A DNA stretch of 64,000 nucleotides from Thinopyrum elongatum (Eukaryota > Streptophyta > Magnoliopsida > Poales > Poaceae). The stretch covers positions 495,049,180 to 495,113,179 of the forward strand of contig CM022298.1 in NCBI GenBank assembly GCA_011799875.1, read 5' to 3'. Made by a program: the position numbers and the translations under genes. Below, one piece after another: positions 1 through 11,846 of the stretch; position 1 is the stretch's first letter, and every line of letters starts with the position of its first letter. The notes beneath the pieces are model-generated. The model was not told the DNA's origin, ran no database searches, and saw only the letters and a program-made list of their open reading frames with translations.

Positions 1-558
1 GAAACTTTGAAAATATACTATATTTGGGCCCGATTTTTTTTTATACCTCCTCAAATGTCCAAACACCATGAAAATTTGGACGCTCCTTACGCACTAACGC
101 ATCTCCGATGCCAAAAAAAATCAGTTTTGTTTTTACTTCTTTAAAATTTACTGTTCATCAGGTGTAGATGAGCCCGGGCTCAGGCCTGAATTACCGTTAG
201 ATTACCATTAATACACGGGCTTCCGTTCATTTTTAACACATGGTGGACCAACTGTTCTTAGGGCTATTTCTAACAAGATGAACATCATATTGAGTTTCAT
301 GCATGAGACATAATTATAACCGTGTACTGTGCACAATATTCTTCGTATCACAGTACACATGCATCTGTAACCAAGTGCTCATGATATCCCTGCTAGTGCC
401 CTTGCAAGCGTTTTGGACTCGCACGTTATCTAGAGCTGATAGATAAGGATCAAAGTAGATTATTAATTAGCTTTGACCCGGTCTGCTTCCTGATGACGAC
501 GTTCGTTAGCTCCACTCGGAAGACAAGGCCTCGCAACCTGGTGATAAGGTAAGTACTA
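1..558. other. intergenic, no gene seen
   Basis: AT-rich sequence without a convincing coding frame, RNA gene or recognisable transposon end. It leads into a pair of Stowaway MITEs. Confidence 0.5.
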
Positions 559-680
559 CTCCCTCCGTTTCAAATTACTGACTCATATTTATCTAGACAC
601 AGATATATCTAGAAACTAAACAAATATAGATACATCCGTATTTAGATAAATTCAAGTCAACTAATTTGAAACAGAGGGAG
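559..680. mobile_element. Stowaway MITE (122 bp)
   Basis: The left end CTCCCTCCGTTTCAAATTA is matched in inverted orientation by TAATTTGAAACAGAGGGAG at the right end. TA dinucleotides lie on both sides (557-558 and 681-682), as expected of Stowaway (Tc1/mariner-type) MITEs. There is no coding capacity. The interior is AT-rich and largely self-complementary. Confidence 0.85.
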
Positions 681-682
681 TA

Positions 683-760
683 CCTCTGTAAACTAATATA
701 AGAGCATTTAGATCTCTAAAATAATGATCTAAACGCTCTTATATTTGTTTACGGAGGGAG
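683..760. mobile_element. second Stowaway MITE abutting the first (78 bp)
   Basis: The ends CCTCTGTAAACTAATATAAG and the inverted CTTATATTTGTTTACGGAGG form a near-perfect hairpin, with TA at 681-682 and 761-762. It shares its left TA with the right TA of the preceding MITE, so the two lie head to tail with no spacer. It belongs to a different subfamily (GTAAACTAATATAAGAGC ends). Confidence 0.8.
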
Positions 761-1195
761 TAGTATAGAGCTACGAATAGTGGAATAGTACCATTTTTCT
801 TTGCCCTACCCCTCTGTAACTCAATGCAGTGGTCTCTAACATTCAGATAAGGGCCAAGAACCCAACTGGCGGCATGTAGAAACGGACAAAGTTGTCAATT
901 GATAAAAGATTGCACGAGGCCGCTTGAGAAATGCGAATCGGCAGCCAAGGAATACTGGGCCAGCACTCCAGACCAAAATTTCAATTTGGAGGGAACTTGC
1001 GTACCAATCTAGAGATTCCATTTTCCTTAGTATTGTTTGGGTTATAATTTCCAGAAGAGAAACATAAAGCTTCTGGCTTTCGGCCGGAGAATAGACGAAG
1101 GATTCTTGATGCTCATGATACCTTTGACCGTCTCTTGTCATGCCGCTTCCATTATTGTTAGTACTTGCGTAGCCAGTTGAGTAGGAAGGAGCTCA

Positions 1196-1202
1196 TATAA
1201 AA
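1196..1202 (+). promoter_or_regulatory. candidate TATA box of the bHLH gene
   Basis: A TATAAAA heptamer lies about 230 bp upstream of the bHLH start codon on the same strand. That is a plausible distance for a plant gene with a 5' leader of about 200 bp. This rests on position and sequence only. Confidence 0.35.
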
Positions 1203-1427
1203 CTAAAACTAAGTTTCATTTGTCTGAAACCAGACACCCTTCTGAATAGATAATTGGAGAGTGATTTCCGTGAAGCCGACCTCTGAACCAACGACTACAG
1301 TTGTAAAAGTCAGCTTTTACTTCAGAACGAAGGCTAGCTCGTATGGTCATACAGAAAAGCTCCTGGTTTTCAGCAGGAAAAAAGGGGCGAACTTACGCGT
1401 AGCCAGCAGCAGTAGCGGGAGAGGAAG

Positions 1428-2263
1428 ATGATGATGACTCAAGTGGCCAATCACAGCAAGAGGAACCACACCGACAGCTACTTCAGCGGGAAGCAGCAGC
1501 AGCAGGCCGTCGCCACCAGCAGCGGCTCGGAGGAGTTCGGGGGCATGGGGTCCAAGAAGCCGAGGAACGCCAGCCCCAGGGGCGGCGGCCCCATTTCTCC
1601 CAAGGTGTGTGCACTGCCAAAAAGCCTGCGCATCGGCCTCACGCCTGTAAATTCGATGTTGTTTTGCTGATGTGATTTTTGTTGCGATCGAGCAGGAGAA
1701 GAAGGACAAGGTCGGCGAGAGAGTGGCGGCGCTGCAGCAGCTCGTGTCGCCATTTGGGAAGGTATTTGCTTGCTTCTGCAGTGTCTTGCTTACTTCTCGT
1801 CTCCGCAAAACAGCTCGCTTGCAATGAATGATTGTTGATTGAGCATATTTGGTTGTGAAAATGCAGACGGACACGGCTTCTGTTCTTCAGGAGGCCTCGG
1901 GCTACATCAAGTTCTTGCACCAGCAGCTCGAGGTTCTTAGCTCCCCGTACATGCGCCCTCCTCCGGCGCCGGGCGCTGAGCCTGAGGTGAGCTCACCATT
2001 CCACACTATTCTCAAGCTCTCTGAAAATTCTGAACATGACAAACTCTGACAGAAGTATGAACTGCAAGCACGTAGCCATTTTTTGTTTGTTTTTTGTACT
2101 GAAGAAATGCATCGTCGTTTTGCCATGGTCGATGCAGGACCCCGACCACTACAGCCTGCGGAACCGCGGCCTGTGCCTGGTGCCGGTGGAGCAGACGCTG
2201 CAGCTGACCCAGAGCAACGGGGCCGACCTCTGGGCGCCGGCGAACACCACCAGACGCTGCTGA
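1428..2263 (+). CDS. atypical bHLH transcription factor (bHLH153-like)
   Basis: Four exons at 1428-1604, 1696-1761, 1867-1986 and 2138-2263 give a protein of about 162 residues. All junctions are GT-AG and phase 0. Exon 1 has a Gln-rich stretch and a basic SKKPR patch. Exons 2-3 hold the helix-loop-helix ([16 protein letters not shown], then [20 protein letters not shown]). Exon 4 carries the C-terminal block [11 protein letters not shown] typical of the bHLH153 clade. The His-Glu-Arg residues that contact E-boxes are missing from the basic region, so the protein probably acts as a nuclear heterodimer partner rather than binding DNA itself (known of the clade; inferred here). The start is the first of three consecutive Met codons. 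The ORF looks intact, and two MITEs sit about 0.7 kb upstream. Confidence 0.88.
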
Positions 2264-3589
2264 AGCGAAGCCCGAGGCTGGCCTCAACGGCGGCGATGGC
2301 CGCACTGCGTGGCAGGGGTGGAATTCCGGTGCAAGCGCGCGCATGGCTGACCCAATTCGGTCAATCTCCTAACACAATCGTTTCGTTTCGTTTCGTTTCT
2401 GTGAACCTCCTCGACAGACCCTGTGCTGGCGCCGGTAGTATGTATGTGTAATCGTCGTGTATAGCGAGACGACGCACCGCCGATCGATCGATCACCGTGG
2501 TCGTGGTCGTTGCGTGGGTGACTATGTGGTTTAACATGGTAGCGACCTGTTGCTGTCACCGGCTAATCATCAAAATCATCAGTTTCATTCATGCCCGTCC
2601 GTGCTCATCAACCCTTGTACACTACTAGGGAGTATCAACATATGGTGCATGCATTTGTGTGGGATGCGATCCGCCCGGGTCCCTGTCGCCTGTCGGCGCC
2701 ATGTTCAGGTGTGCTGAAAAACTGCATTTAGGTGCCCTCGGTGTCTCGTGTCGGCGGATAGTTTCTTAAATCAGTGAGCAGGGCCTAAATGCCATTAGGG
2801 CACATGTGGTTGATTCGGGATTAATGCTAAAACCTGCATTTAGGTAGTTCGTCTTGCGTCGGTGGACAGTTTGTGAAATACTCCCGCACGTGTTTTGTAG
2901 GGTAATGGCATGAACGAAGACTGGACCCAAGTAGATCCATCGAAGACCAGTACCGATCGAATCCCGTGAGATCCGTCGGAGACACGCCTCCACATGTCCT
3001 TCTACGGCGCTAGACGCACTACCAGAACAGGGCAAGACGGGGAGAATCTTATTTCATCTTCTAAGAGCCGCCGTCGTCTCGTCTTTCTGAGCAGGACAAA
3101 AACCCTAAACAAACTAAAAAAAACACCTAAAAACGGAGCAGGATCCTCTCGTCGGCAAGTGTCGGGTTCCACCGTTCCTCCATGGCCCTAGGCCCATCGG
3201 AGATGAGGCGGACCAGCGTCGACGCGACTAAAGGTAGAGGAACCATAAGTTTTTTCTTGGAAGACGAGGCGGCGGCTGCATCAAGCATACATGTCTGCCT
3301 ATGTATCACTGAAGACGCTATGACCGAGGAACACACCACTTATAGGACAATTAAGCTTCACAAGTGTACAGTTGGTAAGGAAACAAAAACTAGAAGAAAA
3401 ACCCGAAACATGAGCATCATGATCAAAACAAACTCAAAAATAACCAACACCGCCGCCACCACCATGTGAGGCCGAAGCACTGGATGCCAATCCACTGGAT
3501 CAGGAGCAAAAGGTCTGTTAGTAGCGGTGCCAGTACTCACACGTTGTGATGTCAATGCTTCATGGTGATTCAAACATGTAGAAATTTGT
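2264..3589. other. bHLH 3' flank with a short internal duplication; no further gene
   Basis: The first few hundred bases are probably the bHLH 3' UTR. At about 2714-2770 and 2828-2880 a segment is repeated imperfectly (around the core CTGCATTTAGGT, followed by CGTGTCGGCGG or TGCGTCGGTGG). From about 3000 to 3560 the sequence resembles transposon-derived DNA but has no ends I can define. The short ORFs here show no family features. Confidence 0.4.
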
Positions 3590-3840
3590 ATCTAAAATTG
3601 CAAAAATTCAACCATCTTTTGCAAAAGTTGTGATGTCACATAACACCATAGCTTTGTTTGTACCACCGTCACTACAGTTCATGCAACTCACAAACTCTTG
3701 TTACAATGTAGCAGAGCACAAGGTCCTTCCATGAGATGTTTCATATTTTAGATTGTTTTTACATAACTTATAGAAAAGAAACATAAAATCCGAAAAGATT
3801 GTACCGTCCATACAAATTTTCGCGTAAAATCAAAGGTCCT

Positions 3841-3857
3841 CCCCCCCCCCCCCCCCC
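3841..3857. repeat. poly-C tract (17 C)
   Basis: An uninterrupted run of C directly precedes the first full repeat unit. Such runs are length-unstable and error-prone in sequencing. Confidence 0.9.
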
Positions 3858-5001
3858 TCTTTGGAAATTGGTGTGCATGTTGCATCCAATCCAGAGGCAT
3901 CAATTACAAAATTATGAGCTTTTAGGTCCCGTAGAAATTTGTTTGGCATTTAAATCTTAATTGTTTTTTCACTACTTTCAAGTAAATTTTTCATGTCATC
4001 TAAATTTTTGCAATCCAAGAAGCCATAACTTTTCCTCGTTCGTTTTCGCAATGATGTCTAAATAGGGTTGCTCTTATTCTTCACTCGGCGCGAAGAATAC
4101 TGCCGAAAATGTGTCGTGGGCCAACAACCCATGTAGTGCCTCATGTGCTTGGGAGAACATTTATTTCGGTTTACATTATGCTTTTCTTATTTCTATCGGA
4201 CTTTCATCAATTACAAAATTATGAGCTTTGAGCTCTCATAGAAAACTATTTGGCATTTAAATATTAATAATTTTATGACAACTTTAATATTAACTAAGTT
4301 TGCCATGTTTTCTAAATTTCTACAATCCAAGAGGCCATAATTTTTCCATGTTGGTTTTCACAATGATTTCTGAATAGGGTTGCTCCTTCTTCACTCATCG
4401 GGAAGAATACTCCCCAAAATGTGTGGTTGGCCAACGACCCATGTAGTGCTTCATGCGCTTGGGAGGACATTTATTTCGGCCGGTTTATGCCTTCTTTTAT
4501 TTCTACCGGTCTTTTATTTTCTTAATTATGATTTTAAAAATGTTTTTATATTTCAAAAATATTCATGAATTTGAAAAATATCCAACAAAATTCGTGTGCG
4601 TGTTGCGTCCCATCCAGAGGCATCAATTACAAAATTATGAGCTTTTAGGTCCTGTACAAATCTGTTTGGCATTTAAATCTTAAATATTTTCTAACAACTT
4701 TAATTTTAACTAAATTTCTGCAATCTAAGAGGCTATGTTTTTTCCTCTTTTTTGCGCAATGATGTCTAAATTGAGTTGCTCCTATTCTTGACTCATCGCG
4801 GAGAATACTCCCCAAAACCCGTGGTGGGTCAACGACCCATGTAGTGGCTTCCTGCGCTTGGGAGGACATTTATTTTGGCTGGTTTATGTCTTTTTTATTT
4901 ACACCGGTCTTTTATTTAAAAAAAACCCTCAGAGGCATCAATTACAAAATTATGAGCTTTGTGGTCCCGTAGAAATTTGTTTGGCATTTACATCTTTATT
5001 A

Positions 5002-5124
5002 CTCCCTCCGTCCCAAAATTCTTGTCTTATATTTGTCTAAATACGAATGTATCAAGTCACGTTTTAGTATTAGGTACATCCGTATCTAGACAAATCTAAG
5101 ACAAGAATTTTGGGACGGAGGGAG
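5002..5124. mobile_element. Stowaway MITE (Thalos-like ends)
   Basis: CTCCCTCCGTCCCAAAATTC at the left is mirrored exactly by GAATTTTGGGACGGAGGGAG at the right. TA lies on each side (5000-5001 and 5125-5126). It is inserted into the fourth unit of the tandem-repeat block, so it is younger than that array. Confidence 0.9.
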
Positions 5125-5400
5125 TATTTCCCGAAGTCACGTTTTGAAGTACTTGAACATTTAAAAAATATTCATGAATTTGAAAAATGTCCAACCCAAA
5201 AAATAATTTAAAATCTTCACATTTTAAAAAATGTTCATGAAATCACTAAGTTATAGAAAAGTGCAAAAATAGGAACCACCACTAATAAACCAAAACAAAT
5301 GTTGCGCCCTGTAGAAAACTGTGGATGAATTAAAAATAAAAAGTAAAATGCTCTTAGGTTGTCAGTTGTGTGGTGCGAGGCAAAGAATAGAAAATTGCTA

Positions 5401-5492
5401 CTCCCTCTGGTCCATATTAATTGTCGCTGGTTTAGTACATTTTTATACAAAGTTGTATTAAACTAGCGACAATTAACATGGATCAGAGTGTG
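5401..5492. mobile_element. Stowaway-type MITE, divergent right end
   Basis: CTCCCTCTGGTCCATATTAA at the left pairs imperfectly with TTAACATGGATCAGAGTGTG at the right. The inner arms TTGTCGCTGGTTTA and TAAACTAGCGACAA are well matched. TA precedes it at 5399-5400. A related half-decayed copy lies at 17118-17180, and both are followed by the same ~80 bp of flanking sequence. Confidence 0.7.
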
Positions 5493-6174
5493 TACTAGTA
5501 GGATATTCCGTTCTCAATAGAAACCTCTGTCTTTTTTATCTCTAGAATAAAGCCCATGAAACTAGCCCACCTTTATTGGGCTAACCTTCTAATTTTAACT
5601 AAATTTTCCATATATTCTAAATTTCTGCATTCCGAGAGGCCATATTTTTTCCTCGTTGGTTTCCGCAATGATGTCTGTATAGTGTTGCTCCTATTCTTCA
5701 CTCATTGCGAAGAATATTCCCCAAAACATGCGGTAGGCCAACGACCCATGTAGCACTTTGTGCACTTGGAGGACATTTATTTCGGCCGGTTCATGCCTTT
5801 TTTAATTTCTACCGGTCTTTACTTTTTTTAAATCATGATTTTATAAATATTTTTACATCTTATAAATATTCACAAATTTGAAAAATATTCAGCTCATTTT
5901 TCTAATATTCACATTTTAAAAAATGTCCATGGAATCATTAAAGTCTGGAAAAAAGATCAATATAAAAACCACCACTAATAAAACCAAAACAAATGTCACA
6001 CCAGGTAGAAAATTGTAGACGAATAAAAAAACAAAAGAAAAACACTCCTTTTTTAGAGAGAGAAAAGAAAAATGCTCTTAGGTTGTCACTTGTACGGTGT
6101 GAGGCGAATAAGCTAAATGGACCAAGGCCCATGTGAGGTCGTGGTTTGGGAACAATATAAAATTGCTACACCCT

Positions 6175-7165
6175 CCGATCCGGGAGCAACTAGTTGACGA
6201 GCGCTCCTTCGGCAGCCTCGCAACAACCACTTGCGGGTGGGCTGGGATTGCGCCACTTGGCGCGCTCTTAGCCGCCGCCACGTGTCGCGCTCTGGGCGCT
6301 CCCTCCGGATATTTTTCGTACGTGTTTTCGGCTTTTTAGACGTTTTTTCTGGGTTTTTTTTTTACTTTTTGGTTTTCTACCGGTCTTCCTTAGCTTTTGA
6401 AGTGGCACAAAAAAAATGTGTTTTTTTTTTCACTTCCGCGAAAGGCACGGTTTTGCTTCCGCGAGAGGCACGGCCGTGCCTCTCGGAAACGAAAAAAAAA
6501 CATTCTTTCGCGAGAGACACGACCATGCCTATCGGAAACAAAAAGAAACGCATTTTCTGTTTTTTTTCTTCCGCGAGAGGTACGGTTCGTCTTTCGCGAG
6601 AGGCACGGCCGTGCCTCTCAGAAACGGAAAAAAAATGTGTTTTCTGTTTTTTTCCTTCCGCGAGAGGCACGGTTTTGCTTTCGCGAGAGGCATGGTTGTG
6701 CTTTCGCGAGAGGCACGGCCGTGCTTCTCGAAAACGGAAAAAACGCGTTTTCTGATTTTTTTTTCTTCCGCGAGAGGCACGGTTTTGCTTCCAAAAGAGA
6801 CACGGTTGTACTTTCGCGAGAGGCACGGCCGTATCTCTTTCGTAAAGGGAAAAAATTGTGCACCCTTTTCGTTTTTTTGTCCGGTTTTTTCGTGAAAAAA
6901 AGTTTGTCAAAACCTATCAACATGGGATCTAGCTTTGAAGACCTCGACGCGAGAAATCCAATGATGAAAACGGTTTGAGATTTCGACGCACGATTTAAGA
7001 GATAAATTGTTTTGACTAAATGGGTCTACGAAAAAAGGGAAAACTCTCAGGTTACGACAAGTGGCGCACATGCGCGCCACTTGTCACAACCTGAGGAGGT
7101 GGAAGTGATCTTTGCAATGAGTACTCATCAATTTCCCTAAAAAAAAGTACTCCTCAATTAGTGAT
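6175..7165. mobile_element. non-autonomous element A with GGCACGGCCGTGCC minisatellite
   Basis: The left part (GGGAGCAACTAG, GGGCGCTCCCTC, CGTGTTTTCGG) and the right part (ATGGGATCTAG block, ending AATTAGTGATTT) both match the copy at 28.24-29.13 kb, which defines a family. The middle is a minisatellite. Near the right end a long hairpin (7045-7095) has arms CTCAGGTT..GACAAGTGGCGC and GCGCCACTTGTC..AACCTGAG. There is no transposase. The class is uncertain; a Mutator-like or foldback DNA element is my best guess. Exact ends are not fixed because no clean target duplication is visible. Confidence 0.55.
6430..6845. repeat. palindromic minisatellite, about 11 copies
   Basis: The unit CGCGAGAGGCACGG recurs about eleven times, often extended to the palindrome CGAGAGGCACGGCCGTGCCTCTCG. 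Because the unit is nearly self-complementary and stop-poor, long open frames appear on both strands. These are artefacts of the repeat. Confidence 0.85.
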
Positions 7166-8451
7166 TTTGCGCTGATCCATATAAACTAGATCGGGATCGC
7201 GCCCTGGCGCGAGGGTGCCGGTCCAAACGTTTGTATGCACACAATAAGAAGCCACTTAACAATGTATGAACATAGAAAGCATGTTTCGCGATAGGTTTAG
7301 CACCAAATATCTTAGGCATAGAAGATACGACAGCATGTAGTAACTTACAAACGATCCGCAACTCTGCATAGTTAACTAAAGTCTTAGGCATAACATAGTT
7401 TGTTACTCCTAACAAATTTCAATAAATTTGAATTTAAACATTCAAAAAAATCAACTAAGAAGCATATGATGGTGGTGATATAATAAAGGCAAACGCTAAA
7501 CCTACGAGTAAATTACAAAAAGCCCACTGATCTTCTCCCACTACATCAGGATCACGCCTTGGCGCGAGGGTGACGGTCCCAACGATGTGGCCAAGCGGGT
7601 AAAGATCAGATGCTATGATGCGTTAGTAGAAAGGATAGAAGTGCACACCCCACCTGATCCAATTGTATCCAGCCCGGTAATACTCATATAGAATATATAC
7701 ACTTATGCTCACCCGATAATACCTAATATATATATTTGAAGTACACTGAAATCAAAAGCATTCGTAAAGCACAATTAGGAAGACAATCGACAGCAATTAT
7801 AAACACAAGCATTGAATATATACGTATACATTCACTGATAACATGTTTCAGGATGGACATCTACATAGGGCAAAATTCAGTACAACTATAAATCCACCAA
7901 CAGGAAATAATGTTCATCTAAGGTTGTCTTAATTTCAGTTTCACGCGAATATAGATTTAATAAAAGACTTCCACTATTTGCACCAGATAGGAAGCACGTC
8001 CTGGCGCTCCAAAACAGTATAGTAGCTCAAAGCTCGACGCATCAAGTTTGGCAAAAAAGAATAGATCAAAAGTTATGCACTATGATAAATCAGAATTATA
8101 GCAAATTATTTATATATAAAGCAACACACTCCACATGTCTTCCATAATAATTAGATCAAGTCATTTGTACACGAGGCTAAGTAGTGCATTAGAGGGTAGC
8201 CATACAATACATCATACATATCCCATTGCTCTGGGCAAAAGTGTAGAAAAGCACAATTACACTGATTGTGTTCTGTGAGTACATCCTTCGATGGTAAATG
8301 GCTCTACGAATTCCAAGATGATCCAATGTGATATAAAGAATTATCCTGGCCAAGATTCTCACAATAATGTGATCAGCCTGAGTCATCGAAAATGGTTTAG
8401 AGACAACATAACTAAGTGGTTGAAATATATAAGCAATAAAAGAAAGTATAC
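7166..8451. other. AT-rich intergenic DNA
   Basis: No gene recognised. Two short related segments (GGGATCGCGCCCTGGCGCGA at about 7191 and GGATCACGCCTTGGCGCGA at about 7550) suggest old duplicated repeat debris. Confidence 0.4.
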
Positions 8452-8602
8452 CTCTGGGCAGCAGCTCAATGCCCCTTAATGATCTCATAGTCCCAACACT
8501 TATGAGAAGCAGCTTGACGCCCTTAATAATCTCTGCATAGTTAGGAATATAACCCTCTTCACCACTGACCATAAAAGGAGATAAATGTGGACGGAGGAAC
8601 CC
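8452..8602 (-). other. exon-like ORF, unidentified
   Basis: On the minus strand, a polypyrimidine stretch and CAG acceptor (just above 8602) and a GTATAC donor (just below 8452) bracket an open 151 bp segment. It encodes about 50 residues including GEEGYIPNYAEIIKGVKLL. The frame has an amphipathic, protein-like composition but I recognise no family. It could be an exon of a minus-strand gene running from about 11.4 kb, a pseudogene remnant, or chance. Confidence 0.25.
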
Positions 8603-10153
8603 TGAGATAAAATAAAAATTATCAACTTCATCACTGATGCATGGGTACAAGTTACGTGAAAACATATTTTGCATAGCATACTTAATAGGCAGTAGATGAA
8701 ATCTATCAGTTCATTTAGAAACTTGAGGAATACTACAGAAAAGAAGAAATCATTACTTAGTAAAGCGTTTTTCTCAAAGATGGTTACGAGAGAGGCTTGA
8801 AAAGAAAACATAGTGCTGATTCTAAAATTCAGCAGCAGGAATACACACATTTGAGCGATGCCATGCATATCAACATATACATATTATACATAACTTGATA
8901 AACAGAACTGAATGTATGCCTTAATGAGAAATTCAATGACAACAACCCAAATAGATTCTTCTCAACACTCCTCAATTTATCATAATAGTGGAAAAAAACT
9001 TGGCTTGAAATATCAATAACTGAGCTCTGATAAGAAAAATGAATCAAAGACAGATTATCCAAAGGCCCTCACTATTATGTAAAAACAATTACAGCTTATA
9101 TGTGACCAAGAACCAAAGGAGCAGCGGCAACAGTAATGGACGATGAATCAAAGACAGATTATCCAAGCCAAAGGAACAGGAAATATAGCATACAATGTAA
9201 AAACAATGACAGCTCACATAATAATAACAAAAGGCAGAAGAAAATTACCTGGGACGGAGACATTTGTCAGAGCAATGACCAAGAACCAACGGAGCAGTGG
9301 CAGCAGTGATGGACAATGAACCTAAGAAACCTAATAAGTAAAAGTAAACAAAGCCCGCAGTTATATACAACAGACAAACCCAACCAGAATGCAAAGACCA
9401 ATCGTGTAATAGAAATCAGGAAACCAATCTGAATGTAAACAATTTAAACATAAACAATGCCACAAAGCTGCTTGAGTTCAAGTTATTCTCCTATTTAATT
9501 CTCCAAAGAAACAGATATATGTCTTACTTGCTCGAATAAAATACACACGACCTCATATAGAAAGAATAAATTACCATACCCATAAGAAATCCAAGATCGT
9601 CATGTTATATATTTGCATGGAGATGCTCTTTTAAGGCAGAACTCAAAAAGTTAGTGGTCAGGCAAGATTATCATTTAGAAACCATCGAGAGATGCCAAAA
9701 CCCAAAAGTGTTGTTCTGCATAGAACACCAATTAGATCATGGGAATTTGGAATAAGATATGGACTAAAATAAACATTCTTTTCAGTGAAACTTTAATCAA
9801 CTGAAAGCCCTTTTATACAGAGCTAGCTTCAGTTGCAATAACAATAAACAGTTTTACAGGCACATATAGTACAGACTACAGAGTCTGTTTCCCCGGCAAG
9901 ATACCCTGTCCAGAAACAAGTTGTCATGGGAGGAGCACATACAGAGAAGAGAAGGAGGTGTTTGTCACCAGATGATCTTTTTCGTCGTAGACAAATATGA
10001 GGAACTGTGCTTGTTGTCAGCGCCGTCCGTCCCGCTGCAGCCGCCATCACCACTCCAACCTGGACATGGACGCACGCATGACATCAGGCCAAGTCAAGAA
10101 AAGGCAACATCTCCCAAAGAAAAAATAAGCACGGAAAGGAGGAGGGGTCTCAC
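8603..10153. other. AT-rich DNA, possible intron of a minus-strand transcript
   Basis: No coding features are convincing. Several short repeated phrases (AATCAAAGACAGATTATCCAA at about 9044 and 9146; GACCAAGAACCAA at about 9103 and 9279) indicate a local duplication of roughly 100 bp. Confidence 0.35.
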
Positions 10154-10256
10154 CTCGGCTTGATCCCAGTCCGGCGTCCGCTCGCTCCTCCTGCAACTCA
10201 CAACACGTTGGAAAGGGACGGAGGTTGCACAAATTCTTCATGACTTGTACCGCCTC
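10154..10256 (-). other. second exon-like segment, unidentified
   Basis: A minus-strand segment follows TTTCTCTAG and precedes a GTGAGACC donor. The 103 bp frame includes EAVQVMKNLCNLRPFP. With the segment at 8452-8602 and a GC-rich stretch at about 11040-11130 (also open on the minus strand, ending at CAG/GTCGAC) it may outline a spliced minus-strand transcript. No homology is recognised, and a long non-coding RNA is equally possible. Confidence 0.25.
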
Positions 10257-11846
10257 CTAGAGAAAGAGGAGGAGGCAGAGGCCAGCAGCAGAGCAGATGC
10301 ATGAAATGAGCAACAGGCTACCAACCTACATTGGAAAATAAATGCAACTAAATAAATGTGGTAGACTGGAAACATCTAGAAATTCAATGCGCTCCTAACT
10401 TTGCACATTCACAAGAATCTGCTTGATGAATATTTCTTAATTGTTTCTTTATTTCCAACTCATTACAGAAATGTAAATTGACATCAGAACTTAATTGAGC
10501 ATTCCATATAAAATAGAGGTGCTCCTCTTTATTTCCAACTCATTACAGAAATGTAAATTACCGTCCTATGTTATCTCTCTGTAGAACCAAATAAAACCTA
10601 ATAATTTATCTAATAAAAGAACATTATTTCATTGTAAAAGGCCCAGCTGTCGAGTCAAAGGAGGTAAGGGCATGTAGCCTAAACAGACTTCTTCACCTTG
10701 ACAAATTGTAAGCGTGAATTTCCAGATTGTAAGCAAATGATCAAAAGAAAAATGTTACAGAACCAAAGTGATCCTAATTCAGGTTGCCGCAATAATTCGA
10801 CGAAAATCATATAGGTGGGGAAATTCTAGAGGGAAAGCACAAATGTTCTGCATCCTTTTGACACTACAAATCCAAAGTGATTATTCCTATGGGAATTTTT
10901 TTCCACAAGTTTTAGTTAAATTATGTGCTTGATGAAGTGGATACAAAGAAATTATACATCCGTTCTTGTATCAAGTGGGGAGAAAAGCACCATGATGTAC
11001 AAACACCAACCTAGGGAAAAAGAGGAGTAAGGAGGAGGAGAAGAGTGGTCGACCTGAAGATCCGTTCACGAAGCCGCGACAGGGAGATGATGTCCAGGCA
11101 CAGATCGAGCAAGCGATCGACCGGAAGAACATGAAACAAGAGACAACAAACAAATATGCAGCAAATCAAAGGTAAAATCAGATATATGCGGCAGACGACG
11201 TCCTAGAAAGGGGGCGGAATGGATGCATACCTATATATCGGCGAAAACAGCATCAGATCCGACGTAGCAGCTAAACTAACAACAGACCTGCAAACAAACC
11301 AGATCTAAAATCAAGGAAGAACAGACAAACGTACAGGAAGAAAGAACAGGCGACAAGGCAAATCAACTTAACCTACTGAGAGAATGAAACTATATAAATC
11401 CTAGAGGAGCCTATCTCCTAAAGTTTCATGTAAAGGCAACGTGCAAAAATATGAAGGTATGACGTGTTTATCCATAAGTCATAACAACCTCATGCGCACT
11501 TCTTTAAACCATCGAAATTTAATTCAAAACCAACACTCAATTCCATATTGTGCTATTACTAATCATGAACTTATGCATTTCACTTCAGTAGAAGAGCTTT
11601 ATTATACCGCAACAACTGTAAATGCCGGAAATAATAGGATATCTAAATGTAAAAATGTGGTTACACCAAAAGTAACTCACAATCCTGCACATTTCAAAGT
11701 AAATTTGAATAAAAATATTTTAGCATGCATGATTACATGTTCTATAGTAATGTGAATCTTGCTTAAACAAAAAAAAGAACGACCAATCGACCAATCAGAA
11801 ACATGGGAGTAAAAACAAACATCTAGATGACAAATAACAGTATCAC
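10257..11846. other. intergenic; possible 5' region of the minus-strand transcript
   Basis: AT-rich, with a GC-richer island at about 11030-11240. I see no recognised gene or transposon end before the solo LTR at 11847. Confidence 0.35.

Larger units (their letters stand above)
3860..6170. repeat. complex tandem-repeat block, period about 310-415 bp
   Basis: The motif CAATTACAAAATTATGAGCT recurs at 3901, 4208, 4624 and 4939. Each copy is followed by related sequence (AAATTTGTTTGGCATTTA, then CAATGATGTCT, then GGCCAACGACCCATGTAG). A fifth, left-truncated copy lies at about 5585-5815. A second module (ATTCATGAATTTGAAAAAT) occurs at about 4560, 5170 and 5870. A third (ACCACCACTAATAAA through GCTCTTAGGTTGTCA) occurs at about 5275-5370 and 5970-6090. 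Two MITEs interrupt the array. No coding capacity. Confidence 0.75.

Noticed and set aside
6231..6978. Overlapping long ORFs on both strands rich in ARGTAV / REARPCLSE phrases
   Set aside because: They are translations of a nearly palindromic, stop-poor minisatellite; no start, domain or codon pattern supports a gene.
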